A DNA stretch of 64,000 nucleotides, taken from positions 1,426,001 through 1,490,000 of the forward strand of contig JAECYW010000012.1 of assembly GCA_023014335.1 (NCBI GenBank), read 5' to 3'. Positions 45,884 through 57,735 of this stretch are shown piece by piece. Each line of letters begins with the position of its first letter. Within the stretch, counting starts at the first letter, position 1. The notes under the pieces were generated by a model. It saw only the letters and a list, made by a program, of their open reading frames with translations, did not search any database and was not told the origin of the DNA. The position numbers and the translations under genes are program-made. Origin of the DNA: Galerina marginata. Taxonomy: Eukaryota > Basidiomycota > Agaricomycetes > Agaricales > Galerinaceae.

Positions 45884-48749
45884 TTAAGAAGCCGAAATAT
45901 GACAACCTTGTTCCACCGCATGTATCAATGCCCCAGAAAGTGAGCGAAGGTCTTTAGCAGACGACTTAGAAAATTTGATCCATATTTGTCGAGCAGCATT
46001 CTCAAGGAATGCCTTCAAATCACTCTTGGGCAACTTATCCCGAATAAATATTTCTGCATGAAGGTAAGGTGCCAAGGAGTTTTGGCGATGCGTGTGTTCT
46101 GCCATAATGCAAGTTGCTGTAGAAGAATGTCAGGTGGTCATAAAAGGATCAGGATGGGCATAACATAAGTACCTGCAATGAAAAGAAGTGTGCGATTTCC
46201 ATTTGAAACGTCGGTCCCCCGAAGGTCGGGGATATTTTCCACCCAAAGATGCAAAGACTTCTTGAATTTATTAACGACACTGAGCACGCCATTCTTTAGA
46301 GAAAACTCTTGAGAAAATCCATACTTGTCATTGGCAAAAATTTGAATACCTCGTAAAGGTGTTGAGGCCGCGGACCCCTTGCTCTTGGCTGCGAGTTCTG
46401 CCAACGTACGTGCGTTAAGACAACCAACTAAACCAGGAGAATCAGTGGCAACTTGCCATCTAAGATATGAAAAAAAAATAAGGCTTCCGGTATAATTACG
46501 CAAGACAGCAGGAATTCACCGACCTTTAGCTAAATTTGAAAAGGGAGAAGGTCAGATAATAGGCCCAGCACTATGGAAGGAGGAGGTTCCACCCAGCTAG
46601 GATAGCAAAGAAGAATCCCCTTGACCAGGTCGTCAAATGATATATATTGTTCTAAAGCATGGATTGACCTGAAAGGAAGAATCAGTTCTTTAGAACTAAT
46701 CAGTCATTCATCCATAGGCTCACACTGAAAGTGCTTTTTTTCCACACTCCTGATATTGGTATTGTGGGTCCTGAAAAGCTCTCACCCAGGCTTGCGGAGG
46801 ATTTTAGCGAAGTGGGTGACATCGGTGGCACATGAGAAGTCGACGAAGAGTGATCCACCACAACACCGATATGCGCACTGGGGCGTCGTATCGGAAGATG
46901 TCTGGCGGAGCTGGTGTCATCTGCACATAAAATCATACAAGCGAGGTTCAAGGTCACCCATATAAGTTAAACACTCGAGTACTCACTGGGTTCTACCAAT
47001 TTGTGAAGGAAAGCTTCTATTTCAGAAAAACTAGGCCTCTCTTCCGGGTCAGGTGCCCACCAGTTTTCTACGGATGTCCATAGCGACTGGTGCATAGATT
47101 CTGGGTATGGAGGCCGTTCTCTTCTCTCGACCACTCTTCGGCGAAACTTCCTCCATCCAACTTGTGAGAATGGAATGCAACCAGTGTGAAGTACCCATGT
47201 TGTCATAGCAAAGCTGTAAACATCAACAGTGTGGACCAACTCCGACCCGTCTAGGTATTCCGGCGCCATGTATGTCCATGCTGCATGGGCAGCAGTCGAT
47301 TCGGACATACCACTGTCATCCGTCAACCACGAAAGGTCATAGTCGGATATAAACACTCGGTGGTCCTCGTTGACCAGTAAATTGGACTGTAGAACGGCGT
47401 GGGTAAGCTTTAGTGGCATCCATTGAACGACGGAGATGTTTTCACAATTTTCAAATTGCCATGTATAATGGAAACGGAGTGAAGATAAGCCATTCCGGAC
47501 GAAGCTTGATGAAGCTGATTTAAGGCGGTCAGTTTTTTTCAACTCGCAGAGGACCTGACTTACGATGGACAGTCGATTTGCTTGTGGAAAATTCTGGACA
47601 TAGTCGAGAACGTTCCCACTAGGACAATAATCAATTACAAGAAAAGGCTAGAAAAGAGGTAAAATATGAATGAGTCGGAACTGAATGAACCATAACCAAT
47701 TTTCATTTACTTGATCACTCTCGATAGATGCCCCGAGGAATTTAATGACATTTGGATGCGATAATTTTGACCTAGGAACAGCAATCAGAGAGCTGAATTT
47801 GCTATTGAAGGGAGGCCGACCATGTCTCGGCTTTTTTCTCGAAAGCCTGACTCCGCGGAGGTTATTTGAGTACATTAACGAGGCGAGTGAAGCCGGAAGA
47901 ACACTACCTTTGTAACATTATGACCGGCCAACATACGGGCGATACTTGGATGGAATTTTTTCACGACGACCGCCTGAAAAGGGCATTGATATGGAATAAA
48001 GCATTCAAGTAAGCACTTACCTTTCCCCCTAATCGACCTAGAAGCGCTTTCCCAAAAATGCCGGAGCCCAATGCTGCAGCGTCGTCTGGTTCGATCATGA
48101 CATCCTCAACAGGAAATTTTCGAGATCCACCACTGGATGGTCTATTTCTCACAGCAATAACAGGTTGCTGGTGTTCTATGGTTTCAACCATGTCTTGGCT
48201 CCTCTTCAACAGGTTGTCGAGACACTTGAGGATATGCTGACGATCGTTTTGAAGAGCAACTGCTAGCTCGTTTTGTAGTCTACTTTGAGTGACATGTGCC
48301 CCGACCTTGGAATAGATGCCGTGAGCATTAGAGCAACTGGGCCTCAGAACAATTTACATTGAACGCTAAGAACGCGTCAGATAATTCCGCCTCTGCTGCT
48401 ACGAACGCTCTGTTAATATTGTCTTTGTTGAGCATTCTCCAGACCGCCCCCTTGTCGGAAAGTTTCATAACCGTATCGCGCACTGTGATGCACCCCCTAT
48501 CTCATCGCGTGAGCTTTACAATACTATCAGGCCTCGAAGATAAAGCCTACTTTTCCACAACCCTTAATTGCCGTTGTAATTCAGGTGACGAACCGACTTT
48601 AGTTGTGCGCAAACATCAATAAGGAGCTGCTGACAGCGTTCTGTAAGCTGTTTACACCTCTCTTGATGCGACTGTAGTGTAGGCAGCGTGTCCCTGGCGG
48701 TTTTCAAGGCGAAAGCTGCCACCTGCAACGCGGGCAGTAGCTCTATCAT
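45884..48749 (-). CDS. MLKL-like N-terminal domain, pseudokinase and C-terminal domain of unknown type (kinase copy 2)
   Basis: Start at 48749 (MIELLPALQVAAFALKTAR), end at 45884. The order of parts is as in copy 1, and many residues match. In the helical bundle, ITVRDTVMKLSDKGAVWRML parallels copy 1. The kinase domain looks inactive: the catalytic loop reads IIHGNLK (Asp replaced by Asn), DFG reads DYD in ISDYDLSWL, and the alpha-C Glu is lost (FEKKAETW against FEKEIKIW). The ATP-binding Lys (VVVKKF) and APE (TYMAPEYLDGS) remain. The C-terminal region has FDDLVKGILLCYPSW, LHLWVENIPDLRGTDVSNG and MAEHTHRQNSLAP. Near 48590 the frame shifts once between CAQLKS and SPELQRQLRVVEK, possibly by sequence error. 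Human MLKL is also a pseudokinase; the parallel is structural, not evidence of descent. Confidence 0.75.
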
Positions 48750-48866
48750 GGTGGTTCTATGGGGTTGGCCAATGAGTTGAGCTGGAAGAACGAAGGGGGG
48801 ATCTCGCGATCAATGTGGCGTCCACAGTCCCTTATATCACCTGCGGGCGCTTCTTCCATACCACAT

Positions 48867-49545
48867 TTACATGAGGCCTATGGGCGCAACTGTGATCTGA
48901 ATGGACCTGTTATACCTGTCAAGTGCTATCTCATGATTTTTGAAACCGTGTAAGTATGTCGAGGCGTACCTGTGAGAAATGAACGGAGATTCAACGTCCA
49001 TGATGACACAGAGATAAGGAGGGCTACTGCTTTCAGAAGACGAAATAGTCGGCGTTATTAAATCAGTAGGTACCGCCTGGCACGGAAGTGATTGGTCCAC
49101 CCAAATAAGTAGTACGCAGTTCAAAGCTGGCGTCGGCGCCAAAGAGGGGAAGATGGGGGAGCTTGAAGACGACTAATTCTGGAAGCTTTAATGAACGGCA
49201 CGTCGACATATCGCTTGACTGGTCAGAACGGCCTGAACGATTATCGATCGCGGTACCGGGGTCCGGGGTGAGGGACAAATTGACCCCCGCGATCACTTTG
49301 AGCTGTAATAGGTTACAAGAGCATAAAGATAAGAGCATTTACATTATTATTACATACGATGTTACATACATAGTGGCTCGGGTCCGGACAGATAACCAGT
49401 GGACCTTGCAAGGCACGCTTACCCGTAACTTACCCTGAATCGCAATGCTGAGGCTGCTCAAAATGGCCGAGTCCTCGAATTCGCTGACAAGAAGCTCGGG
49501 GGTTCGACATGGTTGCCTGTCGAGCAGCGATCGACTAAATAACAA
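48867..49545 (-). pseudogene. Possible third fragment related to the kinase C-terminal domain
   Basis: Minus-strand frames hold CVLLIWVDQSLPCQ, which resembles CLLIWVDNIPSLRG of kinase copy 1. They also hold a Ser-rich stretch followed by YLCVIMDVESPFIS and HRYASTYLHG. An upstream piece reads SEFEDSAILSSLSIAIQ followed by a GTAAGT donor. No kinase or MLKL-like part is seen. It may be a decayed copy or a short separate gene. The similarity is short, so the call is weak. Confidence 0.3.
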
Positions 49546-49656
49546 TCAGGCTGACGTGTAAAACGCGTCAGAAGTCTATTTCCTTTCTACATACACTGTA
49601 CAACATTGAGTCCTGTTATTCTCCTTAGAATTCTTTCTTTTTCACTGATTGTATAT

Positions 49657-51166
49657 CTAGAGTCTTGGCTCCTCCGTCTTATAAGCCTCCGCAATGAAGT
49701 TGACACCCTAAACCGAATACTTAAGCAACAGAGTACCTTTGGGAAGTGAGAAGGTCAAACACACCGTCTGAATGTTCTTCGTTAATTCGGGTAGGGCAGC
49801 CTTGACGAGAACTTGCTCAGCTTCTGTGATCTTACCGAGGGGGTGGATTTTGGCAACACCCTCGGGCTGGTTGTATAGATAAATTAGAACAGAAAGGAAT
49901 GCATTGACTCGCAAAGGAAACATACTCCGAGTTCGATGTTCGACGAAAAGAAAGCAACCTCCTCGCCGAGTTCCTTAGTGAGAGCAGCTCCACCTGCGGC
50001 GTCGGCCGTCACACTGATATAGCTGGGTGCAACGATACCCTTCTCGCCCTTAATGGCACGCAGGACCTTAGCGGCGAAATTCAGCGCCAGCATATGCCAT
50101 TGAAAGGGTGGCAGAGCCAGCACCGTCCTTCGCCTTGACAACTTCATCACCACCGAACTGAATACGGTTCACAAGAGTGTCAAATGCCTCCTTAGAAAGG
50201 GAAGAAGGAAGAGGATGCGAGGATTGCGAGAGGAGTGGAACGATCTGACAAGACACATCTTGTCAGATGTGGCAACAACGGAACAAAGGGAACCAACCGT
50301 GACACCGCTATGTCCACCAACAACCGGAACAATGACTTCCTTGGACAGTGAGAGGTCTCCGTGGATTTCCGCGACGAAAGTCGAGGCGCGAACGACGTCC
50401 AGAGTAGTAACACCGAAGAGGCTGGGAATATGTTTCGGTTTTTCGTATCTTTCAGGAAATAATTTATAGAAGCATACCGTTTGGGATCGAACACACCGAA
50501 TTTTTTGAAGACCTCCGCGACGATGGGGACAGTGGAGTTAACAGGATTGGAAATTACTAAAACAAAGGCCTTAGGAGCGGTGGTAGCGATTCCAGTGGCC
50601 AGATCTTTCACAATCCCCGCATTGATCTTATCTGCTTAAGAGAAGATGCCTTGTATGAACAAGGAGAATAAACATACCTTAAAGAGATCGTCACTAAAAA
50701 ACATGTCAAGTCAATTTTCTTACCAGGTAATCGACCAAACAACTCAGGCCTACCGGGTCATCTATCCGGATCGTAAATACATGAAAGTTCGAGAAAATTC
50801 AAATACGTACTCCAGGTTTTCTTGGAACACCAGCAGGGATAACAACGATATCCGCTCCCTTCAGTGTCTTTTTCAAGCCGTCATTAGGGGGAAGATAACC
50901 CTCGACCTTTGCAGGGGTGGAGATATGCGAAAGGTCGGCAGCAACACCAGGGGTGTTGACGATATCAAAGAGACCAAGCTATAGTGAGAGCGTCATATTG
51001 TGATCACTAATCGCGGGACAAATCGGCGTACTTCAGTAACAAGAGGGTTGGCCTTTAGGAGGAGAGCCAAGGGTTGGCCGATACCGCCTGGCAATTGCGT
51101 CAATAACAGTCGAATCCGAGACTAAGAATACTAACCAGCGGCTCCTAGAACAACAGCTTTGACCAT
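49657..51166 (-). CDS. Malate dehydrogenase, NAD-dependent
   Basis: Start at 51166 ([20 protein letters not shown]), stop at 49657-49659. The Rossmann motif GAAGGIGQ is at the very N-terminus, with no presequence, which points to the cytosolic form. Conserved segments include [20 protein letters not shown] (with the substrate Arg and mobile loop), [12 protein letters not shown], the catalytic GGHSGVT and [20 protein letters not shown]. The C-terminus reads [10 protein letters not shown]. It interconverts malate and oxaloacetate. Introns of about 50-60 nt interrupt the gene. At 50077-50079 an AAA run (TTT in the coding sense) has one base too many, breaking GAEF/AAKV. The rest is intact, so this is probably a sequence error. 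Confidence 0.93.
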
Positions 51167-51576
51167 TCTTGCTAGATTTGGATGGATGAGTGCTGGATGG
51201 AAAGAAGGGATGATTGGACGCGATTTCAAAAACACATCGGTTGTGGAAGATATGGTGTGGTGGGAATCACGTGAATCGATAATCATCGGCGTCGCCGTGT
51301 AAGCCGGCGGTCCGTTTTTCCTTGCTTCATTCCTTTTTCCGCTCGGACGTGCTCGGAGCCTCGGACGGGGATGGAAAAGCATGTCGCGTCATTGCGACGA
51401 TGCTAAATTCTGCAATGCTTGATTACACATTTTGATATTGAAGCATAAAGTTGGCGAAAAAGGCGAAGTAATCTGCTTGACTTATAGTTTGAACAATAAC
51501 TTAAGGGCACGAAGAAGTTAAAATCACCAGAGAATAAATATCGAATATATATAAAAATGACCCACGAAATCATTTC
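51167..51576. other. Intergenic region upstream of malate dehydrogenase
   Basis: About 410 bases: the MDH promoter at the left and the 3' end of the F-box-like gene at the right. No gene is seen. The tail is AT-rich (tatatataaaaatga). Confidence 0.45.
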
Positions 51577-53063
51577 CTACACCATGGACACACTCTTTAG
51601 CGCAATGTTTGCCTCCTTGATTGCGTTAACGTTGTATCTGATATGAGGTGCAATAACGATATCAAAGTCGAGAGGGCCCCATTCTGCCACCGCGTTCAAC
51701 TCTGGAAATGCGCTTCTGACATATGAAGAAGCTTCTGCATGAAACACCTTTTCATCCAGCTCCTCGTCCAGGTAGAGGTTGAACATAAAGCGGATGATGA
51801 GGTGTTTGAGTGAATAGAAACGGGAGTGGGAGAAGAGCTCGTCAAGCATATAATAGTCATAACCATCGAAGATGTCTTTGAAGGTTCGATCTGAGATCCC
51901 AGTGTACAGGAATATCGAGATTTCGATTTTCTGAAGGTTGGGTGGGAGTTGGGGCTCTTGTAGGATGTGGCATATCTGGGGTATCGTGCTCCTTCCTGGA
52001 CTTTTGTATGAGGTAAAGTTATGCATAATGGCCAGGGACTTTAAAGCTGGGAGGTGGGCATATTTCAATGGTTCTGGCGTTTCCTGATGGTCTGCATGGG
52101 CCATGAGAATTCTTTCTGCCAGCAAGGGGAGCAGATACACTCACAAGACAATTTGACGTCGAGCTGCTCCAAAGTCGGTGCTGCGTCTACAAGTATGGCA
52201 GCTGTCTTATCGAAGTCGCCTTCGCGTTGAATCTGTATTGTTAAATTCTTGAGCCTCGAAAAAACAATTGTAGGGGGTATTGATCGCCGTGGTGTCATGT
52301 CGAGGACTTCGAGTAGGGGGAAGGAATGATCTGTCTCGATCGATTCAAGAAGGACTACCTGATCGTGTTGAAAGGGCATATCATTCACAATCGCTTCTTC
52401 TTCGTCGGATGAAGGGACAAATGTAGGCGGGTCGGTAAATTCGAAACTTTCTGTTCCCAACAGACGGATTTCTGAGAGTTTGACGCTTTTGATAGCTGAG
52501 TTGGTTAGAAGATTGGGTGGTAAGTTGATGAATCGCGACAGATGTAACGTTGTGAAAAGTGGGTTTCTACACAGATCGTGAAACGCAGACACGAAGTCGG
52601 TATTCAGTGTCATCCAATCGAAGGTTTTCCGTACCCTTCCCAACGTCCCCAGAGTCAATGACAATGAACGTGGGCCGGAAGCAGGCTCTCCGGTTTTGAA
52701 TAATTTCCTGAATATGGCGGACATTGTCCCGTCGTCTAACGTTGGGCGCACCATGCTTGCTGGACCCATCATATAAACGTTGAATGACTTGATATATGAA
52801 GCAATCCCAGTCACTTCCGAGTGGACGTCGGCGTCAATGAGTTCATAGAGACGGCGAATGCGCGGTGTTGCAGACTTCACATGAGTGCCGAACAGGTCAA
52901 CAGTCGCGAATAGGTGGTTATGAGCTCGATGTCGAAGTGCCCATGAACTAAGGGCAATTGATGAGAGTGTCTGTGTCCGAGAGACTTTGTCGGGGTACTG
53001 GGCTACTTCGTCCATAATTATATCGATGACCTCTGAAGGGACGATTGGTTGCGAATCTGACAT
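51577..53063 (-). CDS. F-box-like/LRR-type protein of unknown target
   Basis: Two exons, 52145-53063 and 51577-52091, joined over a 53-nt intron with a GTGAGT donor; 477 aa from ATG 53063 (MSDSQPIVPSEVIDIIMDEV). An alternative ATG lies six codons upstream. The N-terminus (VPSEVIDIIMDEV, then TLSSIALSSWALRHRAHNHL) has the F-box-like helix pattern found in hundreds of agaricomycete proteins. The rest contains irregular leucine-rich segments (LFTTLHLSRFINLPPNLL, FPLLEVLDMTP, LKHLIIRF). By family, it may present a substrate to an SCF ubiquitin ligase. No substrate can be named. Reading frame and splice are clean. Confidence 0.75.
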
Positions 53064-56000
53064 GGCCAGACCGATGAACAAAACAAAAGAGAGATATGAA
53101 TGAGAAGGACCAGGGTCAAAGCTCAGCGCTCCAAGTTGCAGTCAAATAAAGACAAGTAAACCCTGAGCCTGAGGCCACAAGGGGAAAGCTCTGGGAAAGT
53201 TGATTTGGTATTGATTTTCTAATGTTCAGCCTCGTTTCAACTGTCCAGTCGTAAATATTTTACGGAAGGGATTTGATTGAGCCTAAACAACACTTCGGTG
53301 AGATTTTATGTTGAATAAAGCGAAGCGTTAGACTTATCCCCTTTCAAAATAATTTTCTGCGGGAGATTGATAAGATTTTTGGGTTCCCAAAGTGCAGTTC
53401 GACGGTTTTGAGTGCTTGGTTAAACTTTGACGGAATACCTGTTCTGAAGTCATTGATCGTTACGCCTATTTTATTACATTGGGTGAGCGCACGTTTGGAG
53501 AGCGCGCACTATTTTAGATTCTCCGTCAAGTATCGCTCAACACATGGGAGGCTCGTTCCGGATCGCCGCCATAACCGGTATCATTCTTCTGCAAACTACA
53601 TCTCGCAGGTTACCACTGGTTTACCGGAGGACCTATCATGAATCTGAAAACAGGGACATTGATCATGAAAGCAGGCGTCAACGTAAGTCGGAACGGAAGA
53701 AGAAAATGTACTGACCTGCAATCAGCAATCGGATCATCGATGGTCTAATCAAGACACGATTGGAAGCTATGGAAAGCGTCACAAGAGAAGTTACAGGGCG
53801 TCGCTGCTAGCCAGTGTGGATGTAATTGTATATTATGATCCGGGACGAGGTGCAACGAGGCAGCAAAGGGCAGCATGTACTCGGCGGTTTTGTCTACGGG
53901 AATGACTGGCCGTGAATATCCTGAGTTAGCTCGACAAAATTTCAAGGACCTTATTTCCAGGCCGAAGGAGACAGGTTTTATAATGTTTAAACTTCTGGGT
54001 TGAACTGGAGTAGATCAATAGAATGATCTTCAGGACGATTCACTTTGTTTCATTCCAATAATTTTGCTCGAGACAGGCGGAGTGACCCCAAAGACCCAAG
54101 TGCGCCACGCTCTGCTGAAAAAAGTAAGGCGTGAGTGTGACTGATGTCCTGATGATCGACGGTCGGGTGATCTCTGCATTTCCAATATTGTGGAGATAAT
54201 CTAGCCAATCGCATTATTCCCTTTTCTTCAAATTGTCAGAGATGTCGGTGTTGATTTGTGTTGATTCAACTTGCGGACAAGTGCAAAATCAATATTCTGG
54301 CCAAAAGGCTGTTCAAACATTTTTGTTCTCTGCCCTGACAACGATCAATAATATGTGGTTGTTATATATATGCCAATAGACGCCCAAAGGTTCGCGGCTA
54401 CGGCACGCCACAGACTTTCCAAAAGGGGTGATGCGCTAACCAAGGGTGTATCCCAGTGCAGATCTAAATCTCTTGGATTAAGTGAGAAGCACTGAGTATT
54501 TTTTCAAGATAGGAAGGGGAAGACCAAGAATCTGGTCATTGATATCTAGTTTGAAATTGAACATCTCTTTTTTGATCATACAACTTGAAAACACTCGAAC
54601 CGTACTTTTGGATTATTCGACTGGGGTCTGGCGAGGTGCTCAGCAAAGTTCTTTTCGTTCCTTCCTTTACATTCGCCATCTCAACGTGCGCACTTCAATG
54701 AGACTATGATTGTAGTCGATCATCGACCATAGGCCCGTAGACTCAGTTGTGAATTTCGTTCCATATCCTGCCTAGCTAATATGCTAAGATATGCCTGAGG
54801 AAGAAAAGCCTTAACAAATTTACCGAACATATCATTGAATACAGATAAAATCGATAACTGATTGTCTGTGAAAAAGTGGCTGGAAGGCGGCTTGGTTTCT
54901 GATCATCTCTATAACCAGAATCTCTCTTCCTGCTTTACGGTGAATTCATAATTCGCGGAATCCCAATTACTTCTTCTCTACCACACCCGTGCTTGTCCCC
55001 GCCCTTGCGGTGACGAACGATGACAGTGGCGCACCGTTCAATCTCCACTCCGCTGTCAGCTTCTGCGTGTGTTTTCCCGAATCCCAACTTCATCTGAGCC
55101 CACCAGAAATATCTCAGTCCGAGGGTAAGGGGTAACGTCGGATTGGGCTTTCCGTCCGACTCCGATGCTGCATGGTGATCTATCCATTTACTCATCCAGA
55201 GGTTCCATGCTGAACGGCAAAATCAAATTTTTCAAAGCGCAATATGTTTAGTGTTTAACCTCGAAGAAAAGGAATAAAATCACGGCGCTTGACTAACACT
55301 GGTATATCGTCTGAGATAAATTAAATACACAGTTGCACTCCAGTTAGTTTCCCAACCTCGAGTACTCTGGAAAACATCATATCGTATGCGACATATATAG
55401 GTCAGAACTTCGATGTCGAGAACAGCAGAACACACATGGGGTATACTCTTTTAGTCGACCTTTCACTCGAACCTGCAGACCATGGCATGCCACTGTCACG
55501 GTCAACATCTTTACTTAGTCTATACATAGCCTGACCCAAGACTCCTTCTCGTGGTTCACGAAATCGCGTATTTATATCGCCGGTGTTCCACAGCACCGGC
55601 GGCGTGCACTTACGCCATGGACAGACCGAACAGTCACACCACCATGACATATTTGCCGGATCGTCTGTGGAAGTCCTGAGTTACACGAGAACCGCGGGTC
55701 GAGAGATAAGCTCCAGGCAGTTGCAAGGAATTTGGATCTTATCTGACGAAGTCAAAAATACGTAGACCCGGCGGATGTCTTGTATGCTTTTTGGGGTATT
55801 GAGGTGGAAGATCGCAAGAGAAAAGGCAGGACGCGTTATCAAATATCGGACGGCGAACTCACGCGCATATACTCACGCCAAACCCACGCACGCACGCCCC
55901 GCGTGCGCATTCGCTGTCCCACTATCCCTGATGACTCGAAAAACTCATACCACACCACAGGCGTATCTATAACGCCTTACGTCCGTGCGTGCGTCAAAGA

Positions 56001-57735
56001 TCACGCTACGCGCACGCTCTCCGAGTCCAAACGTCGCTTCATCTCGGTCTACCACGCCTCTGAGCCTTCACGCTAGGGTCAACGTTAAATCCCCAACCCC
56101 ACACCAAATCCCCAAAACGACACCCAAAAATAAGACGACATGAGAAATACCTCACCTACTCGCCCGCCGGATGGCACTGGGGACGAAGTGCACTTTCCAC
56201 CGAGTCCGAGCCCATCCCCGGTGTTACAGTCGAACACGCCCAAATTAAATTCGCTTCAAGTTCTGGGGTGTCTGTCAAGCCTCGGGCCCCAATTCTTCCA
56301 GCCTCGCCCTCACCCTCGCTGACACCGCAAATGAGAAACAAGCAGCTGGATCACCGGCCTCTCGACATACCCTGCTTATGTAAACGTCTGATATGACAGC
56401 ACTGAATCAGACACAGCGCTTAATCAAAGTTCCCAGGGCCTTGCAGTATCTGCGGTCTGCGCTCTTTTCGCCGTTAGCCAGTATTTGTACGTTTTCTTAT
56501 GTACAACGTTACCTTTCCCAATACAATCTAGTCTCCCGTAGCCCCAGTCGCTAGAGTGCCAATCTGAATTTTAATTTTTGAGGGGCGTATCATTTGATTT
56601 CTGTGATACCCTCGAGCACGAGGTCGCCGTCGTGGCGTCCACTATACATCACGACCACGGCTTTGGTAGACCGTGTATAGTCGCTGTGACCGGCCCAGGT
56701 TGTGAAGGCACTGAACAGTTGACCTGGAGCTGGGGTTGTTCTGGCACTGATGTTGCAGCTGGGAAGGTATGGCGCTTCGGTGCTGCGGGTGTCAGGCCGG
56801 CAGGCCGGACGTCTCCGAACGGAAGTCCAGGAGAACAGGAGTTGGTCAACCTCCGATGGATTGACGCAGACTTGGACAAGTGCGGGCTGTGCAGCGTGCA
56901 CCGTGTCTGTCATGACGATACTTACTTAACGACTTCCCCTGGGTCGAAAGCTCCATAGAGGGGAGGTGAGAGGAACACCACCTTGATAACGCTGATCGCT
57001 TTCCAAATTCCAGCACATTCGTCACATGCGTTCCCAGCCAGATGCCATAGCCATAGTTTGAGATCTCGTTCGACCTTCTCATAAGATAGAGCAAGATAAA
57101 GGAATGAACGAAAATAGAAGGCACATCGTTTCTAATGGCTATACCTGTTAACAGATAAACTCTAATGATTTAAATAAGCCTAGATCAATGAGCGACGAGG
57201 GAATTGTGTGCGTCTGCGCGTGCGCGGTGCCTTAGTCCTAGGTATCTTGCGTGGATCTGCGCATGGTCAGGAAGATTATGAAAGAGGGTCCACGTCCAAG
57301 AAGGGGAAGGCGAGAAAGAACACCGAACGAACCTGATCAAGGTGTTGTTTCTGAAGCTGAATAAACTGGGCATCATAAACCAACAAAGCGCATCTCATTC
57401 GCACAAGCGAGGTAACGGAATAAGAGTAGATACTCAGTTGGCTATATGGTATAACTACAATTCAACTTTTACTATAATTACGGAAGGGCGGGGAGGAGGG
57501 GAGGCGGTAGTGCTAACCCCACGAAACCCCAGTCCGAAGACTTCAATGGCGTGAATGGAAGACAAATATATAAAATGCAATAAAAACGAGGGCAAAAAAT
57601 GCGAAAGGATGTCGAAGAACTGAAAATGAAATTGGGCGAAAGAGCAGACGATGAGTGTCAATGCATAGGGCCAGTGCTAGAGATCGAGAGCACAATAAAT
57701 CATATTGGAAAAGTCGAGGTGGTCGACCAATGTCA
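53064..57735. other. Long region without a gene I can support
   Basis: About 4.7 kb. Only short frames occur. Two minus-strand pieces (54935-55195 with FWWAQMKLGFGK, and 55402-55650) and a plus/minus pair near 56580-56960 look less random than the rest, but show no known domain and no clear splice partners. No tRNA, tandem repeat or LTR was recognised. It may contain relics of decayed genes. Confidence 0.4.

Noticed and set aside
56578..56958. Overlapping frames of 126 (plus) and 107 (minus) codons
   Set aside because: Neither shows a known domain; mutual overlap suggests at most one is real, and none can be chosen.
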